Below are positions 8,350-17,044 of a DNA stretch of 64,000 bases, piece after piece. This stretch comes from Rhodoblastus sphagnicola (lineage in GTDB: Bacteria > Pseudomonadota > Alphaproteobacteria > Rhizobiales > Beijerinckiaceae): assembly GCF_002937075.1 (NCBI RefSeq), contig NZ_NHSJ01000057.1, positions 101,851 to 165,850 on the forward strand. The letters run 5' to 3'. The position numbers were made by a program, and so were the translations under genes. Below the pieces are notes generated by a model. That model was given only the letters and a program-made list of their open reading frames with translations, made no database searches and was not told the DNA's origin. Each line of letters begins with the position of its first letter. The stretch's first letter is position 1.

Positions 8350-9966
8350 TCAGCGCCTCCACAGGAGAAACAGGCAGAGCAGCGCCAGCGCGCCGGCCAG
8401 CGCCCGCCACAGCATCAGGGCGTTCAGCGGGCGTTTTGGCGGGCTGCGCCAGTCCTCATGCGCCAGGCCGTGTTCCAGCGCGTCGCGCAAGGCGGCGGCG
8501 TCGGCGAAACGGGCGTTCGGATCGGCGTTGATGGCCTGGGCGATGATTTTTCCCAGCCATTCCGGCAGGTCGGGCCGCGCCCGCGCCAAGGGGAAAGCCT
8601 CGCGGCGGCCGAACGGAAAGGCGCCGCCGCTGAACATGCGATAGAGCGTCACGCCGAGCGCGAACACTTCGCTGCGCGGGCCGGCGGCGGCGCCCCGGAA
8701 CAGCTCCGGCGCCATGTAGCGGGTGGTGCCGCCGAGTTCGTCGCGGACATTTTCGAGGCCCGGCAGCGCCGCGAGGCCGAGATCGAGCAGTTTGATCGCG
8801 CCGGAGGTGAGCAAAAAGATGTTCTCCGGCTTGATGTCGCGATGCACCACCTGTCGGCGCGCCAGATCCTCCACGGCGTCGCACAGGCTGGCCGCGATCC
8901 CCGCGCCCTCGGCCAGCGACACCGGCGGCGCTTGCTTCAGCCGCGCGTCAAGAGTCTGGCCGTGATAATAGGGCATGACGAGATAGAGGCAGGAGCGCCG
9001 CGCCCTCGGCAGGTCGAGATAATCAGCCATGTAGCGGCCGCGTGTGCGGGCGCCGATCCAGGCCTCGCGTAAAAATCCGGCATGGAACACCTTGTCTTGC
9101 GCCATGGCCGGCAGCGGCAGTTTGAGCGCCACGTCGCGGTTCTCGACGGTGTCGCGCGCGCGCTTGAGCAGGGTGTACTGGCCGCGATAGATGGTGCGGC
9201 CGATGACGAAACCGTCGAGCGTGTCGCCTTCCTGGGGCGGCGGACGGATCGGCAGGTCGGCAAAATCCGCTGCGAGATCGTCGAGTTGCGGCGCGGCGAC
9301 GTCCCTGATGTCCACGACCACGGCGGCGCCGCCGGATTTCGCGAGGTTTTCCGCCAGGGTTTGGGGCGGGGAGTCGAGGTTTCCTTCGCGCAGGGCGGCG
9401 CCGAGCAGGATGATGCGATCTCCCGGCCTGGCGTCGATTTCGACGACATCGGCCTGCGCCTCGCGGTCGAGGCCGAGCGCGCGGGTCAGGACCATCGCGC
9501 CGGAGGGCAGCGGGCGCAGATGATCCGTGGTCAGGGGCTGGACGCGGCCGTCGCGCAGGAGGTAGGCGCGGGTCTCGCCCAGATGCACGATCAGGAGTTT
9601 TTTCGACGCCGGACAGGCCAGGGCGCAGAGCGAGGCCGCCATGCCCAGCCGTTGCGGGTCGGCGCGCGATTGTCGGAACAACCAGGAATTGGCGCTCGAC
9701 AGCGCGCGCGCGGCGGCGACGGCGGGGGAAAGCGTGGCGAGGCCGCCGAAAAACCCTTCCGCGAACAGGCGGGCGGCGACCTGCGCCGCCTCGTCGGGCG
9801 CGCCGCCGGCGGAATCGCCGCGCGTGACCAGGGCGAGCAGCCCGCGACGCGGGGCGGAAAAGTCCTCGCCGCGATAGAGGGCGCGGAATTCCTGCGCCTC
9901 GGGGCCGGCGGCTTCGCCCGCATCGAGGGTCCATCCGGCGGCGGTGACGGGCGCGCTGGTGTTCAT
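8350..9966 (-). CDS. Membrane-anchored Ser/Thr kinase with N-terminal degenerate PP2C domain
   Basis: A 538-residue protein. Residues 1-220 have the PP2C fold pattern but lost its metal ligands: ADG is replaced by TRG (48-50), GDSR by GETR (130-133), and the final GGDDN is missing at 212-220. Residues 250-500 form a Hanks-type kinase that looks active: Lys282 in VALKLP, Glu301, catalytic HRDIKPEN at 375-382, DLG at 395-397 in place of DFG, and APE at 419-421. One membrane helix (about 519-536) ends the protein, so both domains face the cytoplasm. It is co-transcribed with the active PP2C gene. Substrates are not evident; the regulators, Min proteins and NMG enzymes nearby are only candidates. 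Confidence 0.9.
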   Translation of the reverse strand: MNTSAPVTAAGWTLDAGEAAGPEAQEFRALYRGEDFSAPRRGLLALVTRGDSAGGAPDEAAQVAARLFAEGFFGGLATLSPAVAAARALSSANSWLFRQSRADPQRLGMAASLCALACPASKKLLIVHLGETRAYLLRDGRVQPLTTDHLRPLPSGAMVLTRALGLDREAQADVVEIDARPGDRIILLGAALREGNLDSPPQTLAENLAKSGGAAVVVDIRDVAAPQLDDLAADFADLPIRPPPQEGDTLDGFVIGRTIYRGQYTLLKRARDTVENRDVALKLPLPAMAQDKVFHAGFLREAWIGARTRGRYMADYLDLPRARRSCLYLVMPYYHGQTLDARLKQAPPVSLAEGAGIAASLCDAVEDLARRQVVHRDIKPENIFLLTSGAIKLLDLGLAALPGLENVRDELGGTTRYMAPELFRGAAAGPRSEVFALGVTLYRMFSGGAFPFGRREAFPLARARPDLPEWLGKIIAQAINADPNARFADAAALRDALEHGLAHEDWRSPPKRPLNALMLWRALAGALALLCLFLLWRR

Positions 9967-9990
9967 GGTGTTCTTTCTTGTTTCGCACGC

Positions 9991-10022
9991 AAAAAATGGG
10001 GGCGAAGGATCCCTTCGCCCCC
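9991..10022 (-). terminator. Intrinsic terminator of the permease gene
   Basis: Perfect 11-bp stem: arms 9998-10008 (GGGGGCGAAGG) and 10012-10022 around a three-base loop. On the minus strand it is followed by ATTTTTT (9991-9997). It sits directly after the permease stop and before the kinase start. Confidence 0.85.
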
Positions 10023-10033
10023 AAAATTCCGGC

Positions 10034-11416
10034 TCAGGCTTCGCCGGCGACCTCCATGTCGTGCTCGATGCCGAGCAGGGTCTGCGGCGCCCGGAATTTC
10101 AGCACGAAGAACCATGCCACGCCGACGGCGAGATAGGCGAGGAAGATATAGGGCAGCAGGTTCAGCGGATAGGCCGGGATCGGGTAAAGGCTGCCGACAA
10201 TGGCGCCGATCATCAGCACGACGCCGAGGCCGCCGAAGATGTAATCCGCCTTCCTGGCCTCGCCGAGCCTGGCGAGATAGAGCGGCGCGCAGATCGAGCA
10301 CAGCAGATAGACCACGATGAAGCCGAAGGAGGCCAAGGTGCCGTACCAGCCGAACACGTCGGTTTCCGCTCCCGCCGCGCTGAAGGCGCAGCAGACAACG
10401 AAGTTGATCACGGCGCCCAGCGCCAGCGCCACATGCGGCGTCTTGTGCTCGGCGTGGACCATGCCCATGGACTGGTGCACGAACTGGTAGCGGCCGAGCG
10501 AGAACAGCAGGCGACCGAAGGCGTTGAGCGAGGCCAAGGCGCAGGCGAAGGCGCTGATGCTCGCGCCGAAATAGACGAAGGCGGTGATCAGCGGGCTATG
10601 TCCGCTCAGGATGTCGGCGAGCGGCGAGGTGCTGCTGCCGAGCTTGGTGATGTCGTCGTTGAAGCCCATGGTGACGACATAGGTGGTGAAGACGAAGAAC
10701 AGGCCCGAGGCGATCGCCGTCCAGTTGATGGCGCGCGGGATGGTGACTTCGGGATTGCGCGTCTCCTTGGCGAGCGTCGCGGCGCTTTCGAAGCCGACGA
10801 AGGCGAAGATGCCGAACACGATGGCCTGCGGCACGGCGCTCGGAGCCAGTCCCTCCATGGTGATCTGCTTCATGTCGAGCGCGAAGCCGTGGTTGACGAG
10901 CACCATCACGCAGACGCCGACGATGATGATGACCGAGATCGATTCGAGGGTCAGGCCGATGCGCGAGGAGATGCGGATGTCGCGCGCGGACAAGTACCAG
11001 ATCAGGAGCGAAACCAGCGAATAGAACCCGATGTTGGTCGGCGCCCAGACGATACCGAGATTCGTCAGCATGGTCTTGACGAAGATCGAAACAGAGACCG
11101 TCAGCGCCATGGCGGTCATCAGATAGGCGAACAGCATCGACCAGCCCGACAGCATGCCCCAGGACGGTCCGAGCGTGCGCGACACATAAAGGAAGAACGA
11201 ACCGGCGGCGGGGATTTTGCGCGACAGTTTGCCGACATTGACGCCGACCACGAGCATGGCGATGGTCGCCAGCAGATAAACGAACCACGAACCGGTTCCG
11301 GCGGTGCCGGCGACCACGGCGATGGAGAGGGCTGGCGTCAGTGTCGGCGAGACATTGGCGACCGATTGGCCCAGCGTCTCCAAGAACGACAGACTATCTT
11401 TTCTCAATTCGGACAT
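10034..11416 (-). CDS. APC-superfamily amine/amino-acid permease
   Basis: Integral membrane transporter of 460 residues with about twelve hydrophobic helices. APC features include the early glycine-rich helix (SVANVSPTLTPALSIAVVAGTAGTGSW), GFESAATLAKETRNPEVTIPRAI after helix 5, and SAFACALASLNAFGRLLFSLGR. It lies between the kinase/phosphatase pair and the mgs operon, all on the minus strand, but has its own upstream region with a palindromic operator (11581-11604) and its own terminator. Its place in the NMG locus suggests uptake of methylamine, N-methylglutamate or a related compound. The family alone does not give the substrate. Confidence 0.8.
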   Translation of the reverse strand: MSELRKDSLSFLETLGQSVANVSPTLTPALSIAVVAGTAGTGSWFVYLLATIAMLVVGVNVGKLSRKIPAAGSFFLYVSRTLGPSWGMLSGWSMLFAYLMTAMALTVSVSIFVKTMLTNLGIVWAPTNIGFYSLVSLLIWYLSARDIRISSRIGLTLESISVIIIVGVCVMVLVNHGFALDMKQITMEGLAPSAVPQAIVFGIFAFVGFESAATLAKETRNPEVTIPRAINWTAIASGLFFVFTTYVVTMGFNDDITKLGSSTSPLADILSGHSPLITAFVYFGASISAFACALASLNAFGRLLFSLGRYQFVHQSMGMVHAEHKTPHVALALGAVINFVVCCAFSAAGAETDVFGWYGTLASFGFIVVYLLCSICAPLYLARLGEARKADYIFGGLGVVLMIGAIVGSLYPIPAYPLNLLPYIFLAYLAVGVAWFFVLKFRAPQTLLGIEHDMEVAGEA

Positions 11417-11580
11417 TTGGAACTCCGGGCCATGGACCGACCCCAGCGGCGGTCGACCGATGTTTCACTGCATGCACGAATTATTACTGGCAATTGTTAT
11501 GCCAGTGATCGGCCTTTCGGCGACTCTCTGATTCCTAACGATTGTTTTCGCTTGCTTTCTGGAGATCGAAAGCCACACTG

Positions 11581-11604
11581 GTCGCAAAATAGGCATTTTG
11601 CGAC
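11581..11604. promoter_or_regulatory. Perfect palindromic operator upstream of the permease
   Basis: GTCGCAAAAT (11581-11590) and ATTTTGCGAC (11595-11604) are exact reverse complements around AGGC. The site lies 165-188 bases upstream of the permease start. Its half-site shares TTTGCGAC with the direct repeats before mgdA. The rest of the 306-base gap (11417-11722) holds no gene. Confidence 0.6.
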
Positions 11605-11666
11605 ATAATCAGCTAATCCCAAAGAGTTTGCGGATTTTTTATTCGTCAATATATTTTCACTAAACG

Positions 11667-11694
11667 AAACCCGCGGCGTCGCCGCCGCAGGTTT
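11667..11694 (-). terminator. Probable terminator of the mgs operon
   Basis: Twelve-base arms 11667-11678 and 11683-11694 pair with one mismatch around a four-base loop. On the minus strand the hairpin lies directly after the stop of the GltD-like gene and is followed by CGTTTAG. The T-run is weak. Confidence 0.5.
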
Positions 11695-11722
11695 CAGGTT
11701 CTTGAATCCGATGGGAAAAGCG

Positions 11723-14206
11723 TCAGGCGATCTTCTTGCGGCCGGCCATCACAATGCCGACCGCCGCTTGGGCGCGCAGCGAGAGCGTGCGCAAGTCCTC
11801 GGGTTCGAGATTGTGCACATTGGTTTTGCCGCAACAGCGCGCCATCATCGAACATTCCGATGTCGCCGCCTTGAGATAGGCGGCGAGACGCGGGCCCGCT
11901 TCTGGCGCTTCGACCCCAGTAAAGTCCACGCCCTCCGGCTTGATGGCGCCGCCGGCCGCGAGGCCCGCCGCGACATCGACCAATCCGGCGCTGGCGCCAA
12001 GCGCCAGCATTTTGGCGAGGTCGGACCCGGAGCGCAGACCGCCGAACCAGATCAGCGGAAACGCCTCCTCTGCGCGGGCCGCGCGCATCTGTTCCACCGC
12101 GCGCGGCAGAATCGAAAGATCGGGCGCGCCGGCGAGATCGGCCCAGGCGGCGCCGAGAGCGCCAGAGCCGTCCAGCACCACCAGATCCGCTCTTTGCTCG
12201 AGCGCGCAGGCTATGCCCTTCTCCAGAGTCGCGGCGGTGACGATCAGGCCGCGCAATTGGCCGGGACGCGTTCTTGGCAGGACCGTCGTTTCACCGACAT
12301 CCAGCAGTATGGCGGCTGCCGCGGGATCGGCGGCGACCGGATCGCTCACGATCTGTAACCATGGGGCGGATAGACCTGGCAAGGGGCGCCGCCCGACATA
12401 GGCGGTTCCGGTCTCCGCAACCGTCTTGGCGACGGCTGCGGCGACCGCCTCGGGCGCATCCTCGAAACCGGCGATCAACAGCGGCTGGGCGAGTTTCATC
12501 CCGGCGAGATCGGTTGCGCTCTTGCAGGCTTCGCGATAGGGATCGATCACAAGGCGCGTCAGATTGGCCGGCAGGAACACCAGTTCGTCGAAGGTCGCCG
12601 GTCCCGCTGGTTTGAGATCGGGGCGTTTCTCCAGCCGCGTGCGGGTTATGGCGGCGATTTCAGTCGGGCCGGCCTCGGGCCGCGCCAAAGCGAAGATGCT
12701 CTCGCGGGTCTTGACCGTGTAATCCGAAGACCCCGTTTCGGTGTCGCAGCGATAGCAGCGCGCGGCCTGTTCATGCGCGGTTCTTGCATCGTAATCGGCT
12801 TCCGCGTCGCCGAAGGGATCGCGCTTGTCGAGGCCGAGGAAGGGCGGCTCCTTGGGCGCCAGCTTTTCCCACAAAATGTCCTGCGCGACCGGCGCGTTGC
12901 GGGTGCGGTAGGGCGTGCGATAGGGCGCGGGATGGGCGATTCCCTCAAGCGCGGCCAGCACGTAATAGGCGGCCTTATGCCCCTGGAACATGGCCTGAAC
13001 CAGCGTGGACGAACCGAAGGCGGCGTCGCCGGCGGCGAACACTTTTGGCAGCCTCGTCCCCATGTCGGCGGAGCGCGTAAAGATCTTGTCGCCGTCCATC
13101 AGGCCGTGGCGCGCCAGTTCGAGGCTCACCGCCTTCTGGCCGACGGCGGCGATGACGAGGCCGCACGCCAGATCGAAATCGGATCCCTCGACCAAAGAGA
13201 AGGCCCGGCGGCCGTCGGCGCCGGGCGCGCCCAGCGCCGTCTTGCGGCACTTGAGCGCGACGCCGCCTTTGTTCTCCTCGATTGAAACCGGGGCGACATT
13301 GTACAAAAATTCGACGCCTTCGGCTTTGGCCGCATGAAGCTCATAGGCGCGGGCGGGGATTTCTTCCGGGCCGCGCCGATAGGCGACGATCACTTTTTCT
13401 ACGCCGGGCAGGCGCAGCGCCGTGCGGCAGGCGTCCATGGCGACGTCGCCGCCGCCGATGACCACGACCCGCTTCGGTAGGATCGGCCGTTCGCCGCCAT
13501 TGACGCGGTTGAGGAAGGTGACGCCGTCGATCACATGCGCGCCGTCGTCGCCGGGAACGCCGAGTCTTTTGCCGGCGGAGGCGCCGATGGCGAGCAGCAC
13601 GGCGTCATGGCTCTGGCTGAGATCGTCCAGCTTGACGTTGTCGCCGAGCGGGCTGTTCAGATGCAGAGCAATGCCGGGGCAACGTGAAAAGATGCGGTCG
13701 ATGTCGTCCTGCACCACTTTTTGCGGCAGGCGGAAATCGGGGATGCCCCACAGCGCCATGCCGCCGGGGCGGGACTGCGCCTCGTATAGATCGACATGAT
13801 AGCCCGCCAGCGCAATGTCCTGCGCGGCGGTGAGGCCCGCCGGCCCAGCGCCGATGATGGCGACCTTTTTCGCCTTGTCCGGCTGAACCGGCGGCAGGCG
13901 ATAGTCATGTCCGAGCGCATCGAGCACATGGCGCTTCAGCGCGCGAATGGCGACGGGGCCGTCGGCGCCGGCGCGGCGGCAGGCCGGCTCGCAGGGCGCG
14001 TCGCACACCCGGCCGCAGACGCCGGACAGCGGATTGGTGGCGGTGATCGCCTCCAGCGCTTCCGACGTCTTGCCCTCCCAGATCAGGCCGACATAGGAGG
14101 CGACGTCGGTGCCGATCGGGCAGGCCACCTGGCAGGGCGGCGGCTGGTAATGCGGCAGGCCGCTTTCGTCCTGCGAAAGATCGACGGAAAAGGGCTTGCA
14201 GGACAT
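11723..14206 (-). CDS. GltD-like NAD(P)H oxidoreductase fused to a degenerate glutamate-synthase barrel
   Basis: An 827-residue protein. Residues 1-430 are a complete glutamate-synthase small subunit: 4Fe-4S cysteines (C25, C29, C64, C68, C72, C76), FAD motif IIGAGPAGL at 117-125, NAD(P) motif VVIGGGDVAMDAC at 248-260, and AAGDAAFGSSTLVQA at 391-405. Residues 485-490 hold a further CYRC. Residues 540-827 begin FDELVFLPANLTRLVIDPYREAC and end in IWFGGLRSGSDLAKMLALGA, like the FMN barrel of GlxD/MgsC, but are shortened and lack the QGAKPGLGG and 3Fe-4S cysteine motifs. It is third in the mgs operon, one base after mgsBC. I infer that it feeds NAD(P)H electrons to N-methylglutamate synthase. The usual mgsABC set has no such subunit. 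Confidence 0.82.
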   Translation of the reverse strand: MSCKPFSVDLSQDESGLPHYQPPPCQVACPIGTDVASYVGLIWEGKTSEALEAITATNPLSGVCGRVCDAPCEPACRRAGADGPVAIRALKRHVLDALGHDYRLPPVQPDKAKKVAIIGAGPAGLTAAQDIALAGYHVDLYEAQSRPGGMALWGIPDFRLPQKVVQDDIDRIFSRCPGIALHLNSPLGDNVKLDDLSQSHDAVLLAIGASAGKRLGVPGDDGAHVIDGVTFLNRVNGGERPILPKRVVVIGGGDVAMDACRTALRLPGVEKVIVAYRRGPEEIPARAYELHAAKAEGVEFLYNVAPVSIEENKGGVALKCRKTALGAPGADGRRAFSLVEGSDFDLACGLVIAAVGQKAVSLELARHGLMDGDKIFTRSADMGTRLPKVFAAGDAAFGSSTLVQAMFQGHKAAYYVLAALEGIAHPAPYRTPYRTRNAPVAQDILWEKLAPKEPPFLGLDKRDPFGDAEADYDARTAHEQAARCYRCDTETGSSDYTVKTRESIFALARPEAGPTEIAAITRTRLEKRPDLKPAGPATFDELVFLPANLTRLVIDPYREACKSATDLAGMKLAQPLLIAGFEDAPEAVAAAVAKTVAETGTAYVGRRPLPGLSAPWLQIVSDPVAADPAAAAILLDVGETTVLPRTRPGQLRGLIVTAATLEKGIACALEQRADLVVLDGSGALGAAWADLAGAPDLSILPRAVEQMRAARAEEAFPLIWFGGLRSGSDLAKMLALGASAGLVDVAAGLAAGGAIKPEGVDFTGVEAPEAGPRLAAYLKAATSECSMMARCCGKTNVHNLEPEDLRTLSLRAQAAVGIVMAGRKKIA

Positions 14207-14207
14207 G

Positions 14208-16160
14208 TCAGGCGACCTCGGTCAGGACGTGTTCGACGGGGTGATAGTCGGGGTCGTAGGGCAGCCCGGTGATGGCGGCGGCCTCCGGCGTCAGCGCGAC
14301 CAGATCGGCGCGCGAGAGTTGGCGGAAATCGCTGTGGCCGAGCGCCTTCGTCAGTGTGGCGATCTGCCAGCGCACCGCTTCGAGATAGCGGGCGATGGCT
14401 TTGGCCTGCACGTCGATCTTGTAGCGCTCCTCATGCTCGGGGTCCTGCGTGGCGATGCCCACCACGCAATTGCCGACATGGCATTGCATGCAGGAAATGC
14501 AGCCGCCCGCGATCAGCGCCGCCGTGCCCATGGCTACCGCGCTCGCGCCAAGCGCCAGCGCCTTGACCGCGTCAACCCCGTCCTTGACGCCGCCCATCAG
14601 CACGATGGGCATGTCGTCGCCGGCGTCGATCTCTCTGAGACCTTCGAGCGCCTCCTGGATTGCGGCGAGCGTGGGTATGCCCATGTTTTCCAGCACCTCC
14701 GTGGAGGCGGCGCCGGTCGAGCCCTGCATGCCGTCGAGTTGAACGAAATCGAACCCGTCCTTGTAGGCGATTTTTATGTCGTCGCGAACGCGGCCCGCGC
14801 CCATCTTGATCGAGATCGGTTTTGCATAGCCGGTGGCCTCGCGGAACTCCTCGACCTTGATGACCAGATCGTCCGCGCCCATGATGTCGGGATGGCGCGA
14901 GGGCGAGCGCAGGTCTATGCCCTCGGGGATTCCGCGCACCGCCGCAAGCTCCTTGGTCACCTTCTTCGCCATCAACTGGCCGCCAAGTCCGGGCTTGGCG
15001 CCCTGCGAGATATAAATCTCCAACCCGTCGGCCTTGAGCATGTCATGGATATTCCAGCCGAGCCGACCCGACAGGCACTGGTAGATCAACTGACCGGCCT
15101 CGGCGCGCTGCTCCGGCAACATGCCGCCCTCGCCGGTATTTTCCACCACGCCCGCCAGTTTTGACGCGCGCGCCAAAGCGATCTTGGTGGACTTGGACAA
15201 GGCGCCATAGCTCATCGGCGCGATCAAGACCGGCATGGACAGTTCCAGCGGCTTGGCGCCGTTGCGGTCGCCGAGCGTGGTTTTCAGATTGACCGTCGCC
15301 AGCGCGTCGGAAGCGGCATGTATCCGCTCCGGATCGATCTTTAACGCGATGTCGTTGAAATGCGGCGCCGCCTTGGCGGCGCCATAGCCCCGAATGCGAT
15401 AACGCCCGATCAGAGCCTTCGCATGAATGTCTTCGGCGACTTTTGCGTTCCAGTACGTTCCTTCCTCCGCGACCGTATAGGACAGCGGTCGAGACACCGG
15501 CTCGTTGACGCCGTAGCGCAGCTTTGAGCCGGCGTTGACGATTTTCTGTAAGCCGCCTTCAAAGGCGATGCCGTATTTCGCCAGGAAGGCGTAAATGTCG
15601 GCGTACTCTTCCGGCGTTATTTCGGCGAGTTTGGCGTCGGCGCCGAGGCTTTGCACGCGCCCGCCGACATAAATGGCGCCGCCGCTCATGTCCTCGCCGA
15701 CGCGCTCGCCGGAATCGCCGAGCAGGATGATGCGGCCGCCATACATCATGTATCCCGCGAGGAAGCTGGCGTTGCCGCAGCACAAAAGCGTGCCCGCCTT
15801 CATCACCTGTCCCGCGCGCGAGCCTATGTTGCCCTTGACCACGACCTCGCCGCCGCGCAAAGCAACCCCCGCGATGGCGCTGGCGTTGCCGCCGACCACG
15901 ACTGAGCCGTCATAAAGGCTGTCGCCGACGCCCCAGCCGACATTGGAGTCGATCTCGAACCGCGCGCCATGCGACAGGCCCGCGCAGAAATAGCCGGCCG
16001 AACCGCGTATCGTCACTTTGACCGGCGCGACCAGACCGACGCCGAGATGGTGGCGCGCGTCGGGATTGACGAGTTCGATGTCCTCGCCTTGAGCGGCTGC
16101 CGCGCGCATCGCCGTGTTGGCGTCGCGCACCGAGATTTGAGCGAGATCTAGTGTGACCAT
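14208..16160 (-). CDS. mgsBC: N-methylglutamate synthase, fused GXGXG (MgsB) and FMN glutamate-synthase (MgsC) subunits
   Basis: A 650-residue fusion. Residues 1-215 are the glycine-rich beta-helix of GltB (GXGXG domain), as in GlxC/MgsB. Residues 240-640 are the FMN-binding glutamate-synthase barrel, as in GlxD/MgsC: LIAPMSYGALS, QGAKPGLGGQL (386-396), QLDGMQGSTGAA, GGVKDGVDAVKALALGA. The cysteines C554, C560 and C565 match the 3Fe-4S pattern C-x5-C-x4-C of GltB. In well-studied NMG loci these are two genes of about 230 and 440 residues, so this is a true fusion with no frame break. It should use gamma-glutamylmethylamide-derived methylamine and 2-oxoglutarate or glutamate to make N-methylglutamate. 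The start overlaps the mgsA end by 13 bases. Confidence 0.87.
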   Translation of the reverse strand: MVTLDLAQISVRDANTAMRAAAAQGEDIELVNPDARHHLGVGLVAPVKVTIRGSAGYFCAGLSHGARFEIDSNVGWGVGDSLYDGSVVVGGNASAIAGVALRGGEVVVKGNIGSRAGQVMKAGTLLCCGNASFLAGYMMYGGRIILLGDSGERVGEDMSGGAIYVGGRVQSLGADAKLAEITPEEYADIYAFLAKYGIAFEGGLQKIVNAGSKLRYGVNEPVSRPLSYTVAEEGTYWNAKVAEDIHAKALIGRYRIRGYGAAKAAPHFNDIALKIDPERIHAASDALATVNLKTTLGDRNGAKPLELSMPVLIAPMSYGALSKSTKIALARASKLAGVVENTGEGGMLPEQRAEAGQLIYQCLSGRLGWNIHDMLKADGLEIYISQGAKPGLGGQLMAKKVTKELAAVRGIPEGIDLRSPSRHPDIMGADDLVIKVEEFREATGYAKPISIKMGAGRVRDDIKIAYKDGFDFVQLDGMQGSTGAASTEVLENMGIPTLAAIQEALEGLREIDAGDDMPIVLMGGVKDGVDAVKALALGASAVAMGTAALIAGGCISCMQCHVGNCVVGIATQDPEHEERYKIDVQAKAIARYLEAVRWQIATLTKALGHSDFRQLSRADLVALTPEAAAITGLPYDPDYHPVEHVLTEVA

Positions 16161-17044
16161 GTGCGGAACGTCCCCGGCGCGGGCTCAGTGGTGGAAAGCG
16201 GGCGGCCCGGGAAGAGTCGATTGAGCGAGACTTCTTCCGAAGCGATTGCGACGAGATCGTCGTTCTCGAACATCACCATCGGCTTGGCGGCGAGCCGGTC
16301 CTTGGCGAAGCCGATGCCGTCCTTGGTCGAGACCAGGAAGGAGAACACGCCGTCGAGGTCGTCCACCGACTGCTCCAGCGCCTGTTCCAGCGTTTCGCCT
16401 TGCGCCAGTTTCTCGGCGAGATAGACCGCGATCAATTCGCTGTCATTGTCGGTGCGGAATTCGAAACCGCGCGCCTCCAGGCGGCGGCGCATCTTCCAGT
16501 AATTGGTGATCTGGCCGTTATGGACGATGGCGACGTCGGAAAAGCCGGTGGCCCAGAACGGATGCGCGGCTTCCGGCTTCACCTCGGATTCCGTAGCGAG
16601 CCGCACATGGCCGACGCCATGCGACCCGGCGATGGAGCGGATGCCATAGACGCCATCGAGATCATGCGCGGTGCCGACATCCTTGATGATGTCGAGCGAC
16701 GAGCCGATCGACACCAGCTTGGCGGCGTGCTCCATCGCATAGGCGAAGGGACGGATTTCGCCTGAATATTCGACCTCGACCACAAAGCTCGCGCCTTCGC
16801 GCTTCTCGCTCAGAAGCGCCGCGCCTTGCTGCGCCAGCGCCGTTTTCACGCGCGCGACCGTGGCTTCGGAATCGTCATCGACGATGAAGCGCAGCCGTAA
16901 GCCTTTAAATGTGTTTTCGTACAGGGCGAATCCGGTGGAATCTAAACCCCGGTGCTGGCAACCGTCGAGCATATCGACCAGCGCCCGCCCGAGATTTGCG
17001 TTCGTCTCCGCGTTCTTGAAGAAAATACCGGCGATGCCGCACAT
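16148..17044 (-). CDS. mgsA: N-methylglutamate synthase subunit A (class II glutamine amidotransferase)
   Basis: GlxB-like amidotransferase of 298 residues, matching MgsA in size. It starts MCGIAGIFF, so removal of Met exposes the catalytic N-terminal Cys. The frame is open further upstream, but this start places Cys second and has AGGAGG just before it. GHVRLATESE, VHNGQITNYWKMRR and DNDSELIAVYLAE are standard PurF-type motifs. It should hydrolyse the amide of gamma-glutamylmethylamide (or glutamine) and pass the amine to the synthase. First gene of the mgs operon, divergent from gmaS. Confidence 0.9.
   Translation of the reverse strand: MCGIAGIFFKNAETNANLGRALVDMLDGCQHRGLDSTGFALYENTFKGLRLRFIVDDDSEATVARVKTALAQQGAALLSEKREGASFVVEVEYSGEIRPFAYAMEHAAKLVSIGSSLDIIKDVGTAHDLDGVYGIRSIAGSHGVGHVRLATESEVKPEAAHPFWATGFSDVAIVHNGQITNYWKMRRRLEARGFEFRTDNDSELIAVYLAEKLAQGETLEQALEQSVDDLDGVFSFLVSTKDGIGFAKDRLAAKPMVMFENDDLVAIASEEVSLNRLFPGRPLSTTEPAPGTFRTWSH

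Noticed and set aside
9944..11608. 554-residue plus-strand open frame opposite the permease
   Set aside because: Composition is almost pure Asp/Gly/His/Arg, typical of the strand opposite a membrane protein.
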